From NCBI GenBank assembly GCA_007120555.1, contig SKNL01000090.1, positions 1-5,463 of the forward strand: a stretch of DNA of 5,463 nt, in the 5' to 3' direction. How positions within the stretch are numbered: position 1 is the first letter of the stretch; the number at the start of each line of letters is the position of its first letter. The translations under genes and the position numbers were made by a program. A model generated the notes under the pieces. That model was given only the letters and a program-made list of their open reading frames with translations, was not told where the DNA came from and did no database searches. This DNA is from Balneolales bacterium. Lineage in GTDB: Bacteria > Bacteroidota > Rhodothermia > Balneolales > Natronogracilivirgulaceae. Of this stretch, positions 1 through 5,463 are shown in pieces.

Positions 1-891
1 CCTGCCCATCCGGAAAGGCCTGTTCCTCCGGGCAATCCGGACGGTCGCATCACACCCACAACGCCGGTCACGGCTCTGCTCCTGCCCGGCTACTCACCCG
101 ACCTCTCCTGGCTCGCCCGGGCAATGCATGCCGACCGTGTGATCCTGGACGACCTCCATCCATTTTCCCGGAAAAGCAAGGTCCACCGGACCAAAATCCG
201 CACCCCGGACGGACACCAGTGGCTCACCATCCCATTTGTGCGCGAGGACCGGCGCAAACCGATCCGGCAGGTGCGCATCGACTCCCGGCGGCCCTGGACC
301 GGCCACCATCTGCAGGCGCTCGAGTACAACTACCGCAACAGCCCCTGCTTCGACTTCTACGAACCGGAAATACGCGCCGATTACGATACGGCGTCCCGCT
401 GTGAGTTTCTGGTGGATGCGGTCCGCCACCTGATGCAGAGACAGTGGCTCTACCTCGACCTGCCGGAGTTCCCGCCGTGGGCCAGCGGCCTGGTCGCCGG
501 AATGGCCGCAGGAGCGGATAACCGGGCAGATACCGGGACGGAGCCATCCCCCGGCCAGGATCTGTACGATGCGCTTGCGCATGAACGGACGGTCATCTGG
601 CAGGAGCCGGGCAGCCGTCATTATCAGAAGCCGCACCCGCAGGCACAGGAACCCCGTTTTGCATCACAATATTCCACGGAACCCGGCCGGCACGATTCCG
701 GACTGCCCCCCCGTTCCGCTCATGAGAACGCAACCGCGTCCCGGACGGAATTCGACCAGACCGGCCTCCCGGTCTACCGGCAGCACTTCCCGGGGTTCGT
801 CCCCGGATGCGGCGCCCTTGACCTTCTGTTTGAATACGGTCCGGACGCATGGCAGGTGCTCGACCTGCTGGCCATCAACAGCAAAACATGA
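1..891 (+). CDS. WbqC-like family protein, 5' end missing (cut by window edge)
   Basis: The frame is open from base 1 to the TGA at 889-891, giving 296 codons. The first in-frame ATG is at 124, but the 41 codons before it already read like a WbqC N-terminus (TALLLPGYSPDLSWLARAM around 64-126), so the true start lies upstream of the window and the ATG at 124 is internal. Family-like blocks follow: ADRVILDDLHPFSRKS (130-177), a WLTIPF strand (about 220-237), LEYNYRNSPCFDFYEPEI (319-372), EPGSRHYQ (604-627) and the C-terminal YRQHFPGFVPGC...LDLLFEYGP block (about 775-843). WbqC proteins are found in O-antigen and other surface-polysaccharide loci and also alone; to my knowledge no reaction is firmly established. 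Two hydrophilic, low-complexity stretches (about 478-555 and 628-765) separate the conserved blocks and look like insertions relative to compact family members. The gene converges on the downstream transporter. The family call is fairly sure; the role is unknown. Confidence 0.82.
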   Translation, partial: PAHPERPVPPGNPDGRITPTTPVTALLLPGYSPDLSWLARAMHADRVILDDLHPFSRKSKVHRTKIRTPDGHQWLTIPFVREDRRKPIRQVRIDSRRPWTGHHLQALEYNYRNSPCFDFYEPEIRADYDTASRCEFLVDAVRHLMQRQWLYLDLPEFPPWASGLVAGMAAGADNRADTGTEPSPGQDLYDALAHERTVIWQEPGSRHYQKPHPQAQEPRFASQYSTEPGRHDSGLPPRSAHENATASRTEFDQTGLPVYRQHFPGFVPGCGALDLLFEYGPDAWQVLDLLAINSKT

Positions 892-987
892 CGGAGAAAC
901 AGCATACGTTGTGCCTCCCGCAATGAAACACCCATCATCCGGGCGGATAAGCCCCGTGAATCCTCCAAAATCTGCCGTAATCCCGGG
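892..987. other. Convergent intergenic gap, no terminator seen
   Basis: Ninety-six bases separate the TGA of the WbqC-like gene from the stop codon (TAG, minus strand) of the transporter. Both genes should end transcription here. The only hairpin I can see is a 4-bp GGGC/GCCC stem around 941-954, which has no T-run on either strand, so I do not call a terminator. Confidence 0.5.
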
Positions 988-2415
988 CTATTTCACGCTT
1001 TCATCGTGTTCGCGAGACATGTCCTCAAGCGTACGGCCCTTGGTTTCCTTGATAACCTTGCGCACGAACAGGAACGCGACAACACCGAAGAACGCATAGA
1101 TGCCGTAAGACAGGCCCAAGCCAATGGATGCCAGCAGTATCGGGAACGTCATGGTGATAATGAAGTTGGATCCCCATTGCGAAATACCGCAGATCGCGAG
1201 GGCGGCCCCACGGAATTTGTTCGGGAACATCTCCCCGAGCATCACCCACATGACCGGACCCCAGGTGGTTGCAAAGAAGGCGATATAGGCATTGGCCGCC
1301 AGCAGGGCTATAATACCTTCGGTACCGGTAAGCTCAAGCCGGCCCGCATCTCCTTCCGCGGCAAAACCGAAGACAAGCGCCAGCACACCCAGCATGAAGG
1401 CCTGTCCGAGGCCGCCGACCATCAGCAGCGGCTTGCGGCCAACCTTATCTACCAGATAGATGGCCAGAAAAGTAAACACCACGTTGACCGATCCGCTGAT
1501 GACGTTGGTCAGCAGGGCATCTGCTTCGGTAAACCCGGCAGCCTGCCACAAAACGGCTCCATAGTAGAACACGACATTTATTCCCGTAAACTGCTGCAGC
1601 GCAGCCAGGCCAAGTCCGGCCCAAACGATGGGATGAAGATTTTTCAGCCGCTTATTGACCAGATCGCTCAGACCCGGCTTCTCTTCACGCATCACCGTGA
1701 CCCGGATATCCTCGACCTTGGCTTTGACGTCCATGTTCCTGAAAAGCCGGCCCAGGACACCTTCGGCAGCCTGATATTTGCCTGCTGCAACAAGATAGCG
1801 CGGCGACTCCGGTATGAACATGAGCGCGATCAGAAAAATGGAAGCGGGGATGATCTCCATCCAGAACATCCACTGCCAGGCACCGAAACCGAACCAGAAT
1901 GGCTCTGTGGATGCGCCTGCCGCAGTGGCAATGTAATAGTTGCTCACAAATGAGGAGAACAATCCGATCACGATGGCCAGCTGCTGCAACGAGATAAGCG
2001 CTCCCCGGTGGCGTGCGGGTGCAATCTCGCCGATGTAGGCCGGGGCAATGATGCTAGCGGCTCCGACAGCAAGACCGCCAAGGATCCGGAACGTGACAAA
2101 CTCGGCCGAACTGGCGCTTATGCCCGAGCCCCAGGCGCTGATGATGAAGGCGGCAGCCGTGACCAGGAGCACCGGCTTGCGACCGAATCTGTCCGCCAGG
2201 TTGCCGGCAAAAAACGCACCCAAGGCGCAGCCAAGCAGCATGGAAGCCACATTGAACCCGGTTCCCACGGCATCGGAATCGAATGCCATCTGCAGCGCAT
2301 CCACCGTACCGTTGATGACTCCACTATCGTACCCAAACAGAAACCCGCCCAGAGCGGCAATTATAGACAGGAATATTACGCGGCCCATATTGTCGCCGCT
2401 ATCATTGTTAGTCAT
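988..2415 (-). CDS. Sugar-porter family MFS transporter, probable sugar:H+ symporter (XylE/GalP/GLUT-like)
   Basis: This is a 475-residue inner-membrane protein predicted to have 12 transmembrane helices, close to the roughly 490 residues of E. coli XylE. Motifs, numbered from the ATG at 2415, are GGFLFGYDSGVI (23-34), the loop 2-3 signature DRFGRKP (75-81), PAYIGEIAP with a following RHRG (125-138), PESPRYL (202-208), QQFTGIN (274-280), the C-half signature DKVGRKP (323-329), WGPVMWVMLGEMFPNKFRG (385-403), SQWGSN (412-417) and ETKGRTLEDM at the end. Residues matching the sugar site of XylE are present (Q274, Q275, N280, W385, Q413, W414). So is the Asp equivalent to XylE D27 (D30), which favours proton symport over facilitated diffusion. 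The substrate cannot be read from sequence. The frame stays open upstream to a TTG at 2502 and an ATG at 2475. I prefer the ATG at 2415 because the membrane domain begins about 12 residues later, as is usual in the family; an ATG at 2388 is also possible. No clear Shine-Dalgarno precedes 2415. The gene is divergent from the dehydrogenase gene. Confidence 0.93.
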   Translation of the reverse strand: MTNNDSGDNMGRVIFLSIIAALGGFLFGYDSGVINGTVDALQMAFDSDAVGTGFNVASMLLGCALGAFFAGNLADRFGRKPVLLVTAAAFIISAWGSGISASSAEFVTFRILGGLAVGAASIIAPAYIGEIAPARHRGALISLQQLAIVIGLFSSFVSNYYIATAAGASTEPFWFGFGAWQWMFWMEIIPASIFLIALMFIPESPRYLVAAGKYQAAEGVLGRLFRNMDVKAKVEDIRVTVMREEKPGLSDLVNKRLKNLHPIVWAGLGLAALQQFTGINVVFYYGAVLWQAAGFTEADALLTNVISGSVNVVFTFLAIYLVDKVGRKPLLMVGGLGQAFMLGVLALVFGFAAEGDAGRLELTGTEGIIALLAANAYIAFFATTWGPVMWVMLGEMFPNKFRGAALAICGISQWGSNFIITMTFPILLASIGLGLSYGIYAFFGVVAFLFVRKVIKETKGRTLEDMSREHDESVK

Positions 2416-2426
2416 AGTAGCACTCG

Positions 2427-2445
2427 TTTTTTTTTCCGTTTTTTT
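2427..2445 (-). repeat. Homopolymer tracts A7 and A9 just before the transporter start
   Basis: On the plus strand there is a run of nine T (2427-2435), then CCG, then seven T (2439-2445). Read in the transporter direction this is A7-CGG-A9, ending 11 bases before the ATG at 2415. If translation starts at 2415, the tracts are an A-rich leader, which in bacteria with little Shine-Dalgarno use can favour initiation. If translation starts further upstream (ATG 2475 or TTG 2502), they encode a Lys-rich stretch (KKTEKK) and would be prone to slippage. Confidence 0.8.
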
Positions 2446-2521
2446 GCAATCGCCATGGATATTAATAACCGGCATACCCGCATGGCGGTCTTCATTTCGC
2501 AAGAATTCCCATACTTAATGC

Positions 2522-2545
2522 CCAATATAGAAAACTAAGTATTGG
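2522..2545. repeat. Inverted repeat CCAATA-N12-TATTGG, possible operator
   Basis: CCAATA at 2522-2527 is perfectly matched by TATTGG at 2540-2545. Inside it, TAG (2528-2530) can also pair with CTA (2535-2537) around AAAA, leaving a two-base AG bulge. The symmetric element lies 107-130 bases upstream of the transporter ATG. Its size suits a dimeric regulator, but which regulator, if any, cannot be told. It could be chance in an AT-rich spacer. Confidence 0.4.
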
Positions 2546-2576
2546 AAGCCATGTCCGCACAACAAAAAAATCCCGC

Positions 2577-2594
2577 CCGGAAAAAAACTTCCGG
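2577..2594 (-). repeat. Hairpin CCGGAA/TTCCGG, terminator-like on the minus strand
   Basis: CCGGAA (2577-2582) and TTCCGG (2589-2594) form a 6-bp stem with a 6-base loop. On the minus strand the stem is followed, after six bases, by seven T (plus-strand A7 at 2564-2570). This resembles a weak intrinsic terminator reading toward the transporter gene. No minus-strand gene lies upstream of it in the window, so if real it would be a leader attenuator for the transporter or would block antisense transcription out of the dehydrogenase gene. The gap between stem and T-run weakens the call. Confidence 0.3.
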
Positions 2595-2666
2595 CCGTTC
2601 CCTTCCTGTGGATGCTGCTTTCGCCAAAGTCGTCCACCTGTCATTTCAGAGGAGATCCCGGGCAAT

Positions 2667-2698
2667 CAGGCGGCTTTCCCCAATGCGTATTCCGCCTG
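2667..2698. repeat. Inverted repeat CAGGCGG-N18-CCGCCTG
   Basis: A 7-bp perfect, GC-rich inverted repeat has arms at 2667-2673 and 2692-2698. The loop can form a small additional AAT/ATT pairing (2682-2684 with 2689-2691). No T-run follows on either strand, so it is not a standard terminator. It lies about 150-180 bases upstream of the dehydrogenase ATG and could be an operator or a leader hairpin of that gene. Confidence 0.35.
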
Positions 2699-2846
2699 TC
2701 TAATTATCCCCTGAATTTCTATCTTGTCTTGTTATTTACAGCGGACAGAAACAGGCAGTGCCGTTGTTCCCTCTGGAAACCGTTTACAGCCTGCCCGCCA
2801 GCATAATGCCGCTTACCGTGCAAAAATCCAGCCGATAGTACTTCCC

Positions 2847-5463
2847 ATGTCATCCAGACTGACCTTTTTCTCCGATACGCTCACGCGCCAGCTCTATTCC
2901 AGCGACGCCTCGCTGTACCAGGAACTTCCGGCCGCTGTCACCTTCCCGAAAAACCAGGACGATTTTCGTCAGATCATTGAGCGTGCCCGCCGCGACAATC
3001 TCCCCATCACCATGCGGGCTGCGGGTACCAGTTTGGCCGGACAGACCACCGGCGACGGCATCATCGCCGATATCTCCCGGTTCATGCATCACATCCTGGA
3101 CATCGATCCCGAAAAACGCACCGCGCGCGTGCAGCCGGGCGTGATCCGCGACCAGCTCAACCGTGCTGCCGGCGAACACGGCCTCCTTTTCGGCCCCGAC
3201 ACCTCCACCACCGACCGGTGCATGCTCGGCGGCATGATCGCCAACAACTCCTGCGGCTCCTACTCCATCAAGTACGGAACAACCCGTGAGCACGTCCTGC
3301 AACTGGATGTCGTATTGAGCGACGGATCGCCCGCCACGTTCAAACCGCTCTCCGAATCGGAACTGAAGGAAAAAATGCAGCTCCAGACGCCCGAAGGCCG
3401 CATCTACCGGGAAATGTACCAGCTGCTGGCCGACAACCGCGAACTCATCCTGGAAAACTACCCGCACCCGGATGTCAAACGGCGCAACACCGGCTATGCC
3501 CTCGACCGGCTCTGTGAAATGCACCCGATCACCCCCGGCGGACGTCCCTTCAACCTGTGCGAGCTGCTCAGCGGAAGCGAAGGCACCCTGGCCATGATCA
3601 GCGAGGCGGTCGTCCGGCTGGAACCGGTCGAAAAGCACAAACTGCTGCTCATCCCCCAGTTCGCATCCCTCCAGGAAGCCCTGCGAAGCACGGTGGACGC
3701 GGTCGCCTTCGAACCGGCCGCCGTCGAACTGATAGATAATTTCATCCTGGATGCCACCAAGGGCAACATCGAACAGCGCCGCAACCGGTTCTTCCTGGAA
3801 GGCGAGCCCATGGCCCTGCTCATCATCGAATTCCAGGGCGACGACATGGACGAGCTTCGCGACCGCGCCCGCCGGCTCAGGGAGAAACTGATCGCCGAAA
3901 AGAAGGGCTACGCGCATTCACTCATGGAAAAACCGGGGGAAATGGCCCGCGTCTGGAACCTCCGGAAAGCGGGACTGGGCCTGCTCATGGGGCACCTGGC
4001 CGACTCCAACTCCCCCGAATTTGTGGATGATACGGCCGTGCGCGTGAAGGACCTTCCCGACTACATCGCCGAATTCAAGCAGATCCTCGACAAGTACGGC
4101 ACGCAAAGCGTCTACTACGCCCACGCGTCGGTCGGCGAGCTGCACCTGCGCCCGATCCTGGACATCAAAACGCAGGAAGGCCTCGACAAGATGAAGGCGA
4201 TTGCCGAGGAGGTTGCTGAACTGGTAAAAAAATACCGCGGCTCGCTCTCGGGCGAACATGGGGACGGACGGCTGCGGTCGCACCTGATCGAAAAAATGGT
4301 GGGACCGGATGTGATGCGGCTGCTCCGCAAAGTCAAACAAATCTGGGATCCGGACCACATCCTCAACCGCGGCAAGATCATCGATCCCGACCCGATGGAT
4401 ACCGACCTGCGCTATTCGCCTGCGTACCAGGAGATCGAGGTGGATACCGTCTTCAAATGGCGGACGGAGAAGGGGTTCGGTCCGGCCGTCGAGCTCTGCA
4501 ACGGTGCCGGCGTATGCCGCAAAAAAGCCGAAAGCGGCGGCACCATGTGTCCCTCCTACATGGCAACGCTCGATGAAATAGACAGTACCCGGGGCCGCGC
4601 CAACGTCTTTCGTCAGGTATTCTCCGGCCAGCAGCAAAACGCTTTCACCTCCGAAGAGATCAAGGAAGCCCTCAGCCTGTGCCTGAGTTGCAAGGCGTGC
4701 AAGTCCGAGTGCCCCGCCAATGTCGACATGGCCAAACTGAAAGCCGAGTTTACGCACGGTTGGCATCGCGAGAAGGGCATCCCGCTGGCATCGCGCTTCT
4801 TTGGCAACGCGGCCCTGGTCTATCCGCTTGCCGGCCTGTTAGCCCCTATTGTCAATTTCCTGAACGGACTCGGTCCGGTCAAGGGCGTCTACCAGCAGCT
4901 CCTGAACATCCACCCGGATCGCAAACTGCCCGATTTTGCACTGCAGACCTTTATGCGCTGGTACCGGAAACACGGCGAACAGACAAACGATTTGCCACAT
5001 GGCACAATCCGGCCAACCGGGGGCGGACAAAACGGCAGCCAGAAGGGTCTCACCGGCAAAGCGGGTTCCACCGGAACAGCAAACGCTACCCCCGCGGAAA
5101 AAACAAAAGTAGCACTCATCGTCGACTGGTTCACTGACTATCACGAGCCGTCGGTTGCAAAAGCGGCCCTGAACGTGCTTCGCGCCCTCGGTTGCGAGGT
5201 AAAGGTCATCGGTCCGCTCGAAAGCGGCCGCACTCAAATTTCACGCGGGATACTGGATACGGCCAAAAAAATTTCCATCCGGAACATCCGGGATCTGAAA
5301 CCCCTTGTGGATGCGGACTACCGCCTGGTCGGCCTGGAACCCAGCGAGATCCTCACGTTCCGCGACGAGTACCCGGACCTGTGCGATGACGAACAGCTTG
5401 AGGATGCCCGCAAGGTTGCCGCGGCTTCATTCCTGTTTGAGGAGTTTCTGGCCAATGAAACCG
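2847..5463 (+). CDS. FAD-linked 2-hydroxyacid dehydrogenase fused to 4Fe-4S dicluster and CCG-type domains (YdiJ-like), 3' end missing
   Basis: One frame runs from the ATG at 2847 to the right edge (872 complete codons) without a stop. The family is usually about 970-1020 residues, so roughly the last 100-150 are missing. Residues 28-260 form the FAD-binding PCMH-type domain, with RAAGTSLAGQ (57-66), PDTSTTDRCMLGGMIANNS (117-135) and LLSGSEGTLAMISEAVVRL (240-258). Residues 261-515 are the FAD-oxidase C-terminal domain, with H426 and H433 in HASVGELHLRP, E470 and H471 in GEHGDGR (expected metal and substrate residues), and NRGKIIDP (507-514). The Fe-S domain has C551, C557 and C568 (CNGAGVC...MCPSY), followed by STRGRANVFR (580-589), then C612, C615, C618 and C622 (CLSCKACKSECP). 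A Gly/Thr/Asn-rich linker (about 711-752) leads to a CCG-type domain (KVALIVDWFTDYHEPSV onward). Relatives oxidise D-lactate or D-2-hydroxyglutarate and pass electrons onward through Fe-S clusters; the substrate here is unproven. There is no clear Shine-Dalgarno sequence. The start is chosen because MSSRLTFFSDTLTRQLYSSD fits the family N-terminus. An in-frame TTG lies at 2724, after a stop at 2712. Confidence 0.92.
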   Translation, partial: MSSRLTFFSDTLTRQLYSSDASLYQELPAAVTFPKNQDDFRQIIERARRDNLPITMRAAGTSLAGQTTGDGIIADISRFMHHILDIDPEKRTARVQPGVIRDQLNRAAGEHGLLFGPDTSTTDRCMLGGMIANNSCGSYSIKYGTTREHVLQLDVVLSDGSPATFKPLSESELKEKMQLQTPEGRIYREMYQLLADNRELILENYPHPDVKRRNTGYALDRLCEMHPITPGGRPFNLCELLSGSEGTLAMISEAVVRLEPVEKHKLLLIPQFASLQEALRSTVDAVAFEPAAVELIDNFILDATKGNIEQRRNRFFLEGEPMALLIIEFQGDDMDELRDRARRLREKLIAEKKGYAHSLMEKPGEMARVWNLRKAGLGLLMGHLADSNSPEFVDDTAVRVKDLPDYIAEFKQILDKYGTQSVYYAHASVGELHLRPILDIKTQEGLDKMKAIAEEVAELVKKYRGSLSGEHGDGRLRSHLIEKMVGPDVMRLLRKVKQIWDPDHILNRGKIIDPDPMDTDLRYSPAYQEIEVDTVFKWRTEKGFGPAVELCNGAGVCRKKAESGGTMCPSYMATLDEIDSTRGRANVFRQVFSGQQQNAFTSEEIKEALSLCLSCKACKSECPANVDMAKLKAEFTHGWHREKGIPLASRFFGNAALVYPLAGLLAPIVNFLNGLGPVKGVYQQLLNIHPDRKLPDFALQTFMRWYRKHGEQTNDLPHGTIRPTGGGQNGSQKGLTGKAGSTGTANATPAEKTKVALIVDWFTDYHEPSVAKAALNVLRALGCEVKVIGPLESGRTQISRGILDTAKKISIRNIRDLKPLVDADYRLVGLEPSEILTFRDEYPDLCDDEQLEDARKVAAASFLFEEFLANET

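Larger units (their letters stand above)
2416..2846. promoter_or_regulatory. Divergent intergenic region between transporter and dehydrogenase genes
   Basis: These 431 bases should hold the promoters of both flanking genes. I could not find a convincing sigma-70 type -35/-10 pair or a Bacteroidota-type TTTG/TAnnTTTG pair on either strand. The region is visibly more AT-rich than the genes, for example around 2505-2570 and 2700-2740. It contains two T-runs next to the transporter start and three inverted repeats, listed separately. No small gene is supportable: the short frame at 2612-2806 (+) has no recognisable ribosome site or protein-like features. Confidence 0.55.

Noticed and set aside
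94..636. A 180-codon minus-strand open frame opposite the WbqC-like gene
   Set aside because: The plus strand has conserved WbqC blocks over the same interval, and the antisense product shows no recognisable features.
941..954. GGGC/GCCC hairpin between the convergent genes as a terminator
   Set aside because: The stem is only 4 bp and no T-run follows on either strand.
569..1099. A plus-strand frame overlapping the end of the WbqC-like gene and running into the transporter
   Set aside because: The Arg/Ser/Pro-rich translation is typical of a shifted frame of GC-rich coding DNA, and it overlaps two well-supported genes.
1006..1953. A 315-codon plus-strand open frame opposite the transporter
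   Set aside because: The product is hydrophilic and resembles no known family, while the minus-strand reading gives a complete sugar porter with all signature motifs. It is a shadow frame.
2612..2806. A 64-codon plus-strand frame in the divergent intergenic region
   Set aside because: It has no ribosome site and no conserved or structured protein features, and it lies where promoters and leaders are expected.
2781..2806. TTTACA and CATAAT as a sigma-70 promoter for the dehydrogenase
   Set aside because: The spacer is only about 13 bases, too short for a normal -35/-10 pair.
2850..4766. Two long minus-strand open frames (2850-3917 and 3918-4766), in the same frame and separated by a single stop, antisense to the dehydrogenase
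   Set aside because: Their translations show no family motifs, and the plus strand carries one continuous, motif-rich frame across the entire interval. Long antisense frames are common opposite GC-rich genes with biased codon use.

Overview
The window looks like ordinary chromosomal sequence from a GC-rich bacterium. Its three genes are well preserved and there is no sign of mobile DNA, tRNA or rRNA genes, or CRISPR. Neither start codon visible in the window has a clear Shine-Dalgarno sequence, and the leaders contain A-rich tracts. Together with the protein styles (a WbqC-like protein of the type with EPGSRHYQ and YRQHFPGF blocks, and a YdiJ-like FAD/Fe-S dehydrogenase) this would fit the Bacteroidota/Balneolota/Rhodothermota group. 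That placement is an inference of low certainty.

Layout. Positions 1-891 (+) hold the 3' part of a WbqC-like gene whose start lies left of the window. It converges, across a 96-base gap, on a sugar-porter MFS transporter read on the minus strand (988-2415, preferred start at 2415). A divergent intergenic region (2416-2846) follows; it carries two homopolymer tracts and three inverted repeats but no gene I can support. From 2847 to the right edge (+) runs one long uninterrupted frame, 872 complete codons, for a fused FAD-linked 2-hydroxyacid dehydrogenase with a 4Fe-4S dicluster domain and the beginning of a C-terminal CCG-type domain. Its stop codon lies beyond the window.

How the genes relate. 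The sugar symporter and the dehydrogenase are divergently transcribed from a shared 431-base region. A joint role in carbon uptake and oxidation of a 2-hydroxyacid such as D-lactate or D-2-hydroxyglutarate is possible, but the sequence does not show it. The WbqC-like gene faces the opposite way and is probably unrelated in function.

I see no convincing previously undescribed system. The points most worth a second look are the loss of cysteines at the expected CCG motifs of the dehydrogenase, its low-complexity interdomain linker, the A7/A9 tracts at the transporter start, and the inverted repeats in the divergent promoter region.
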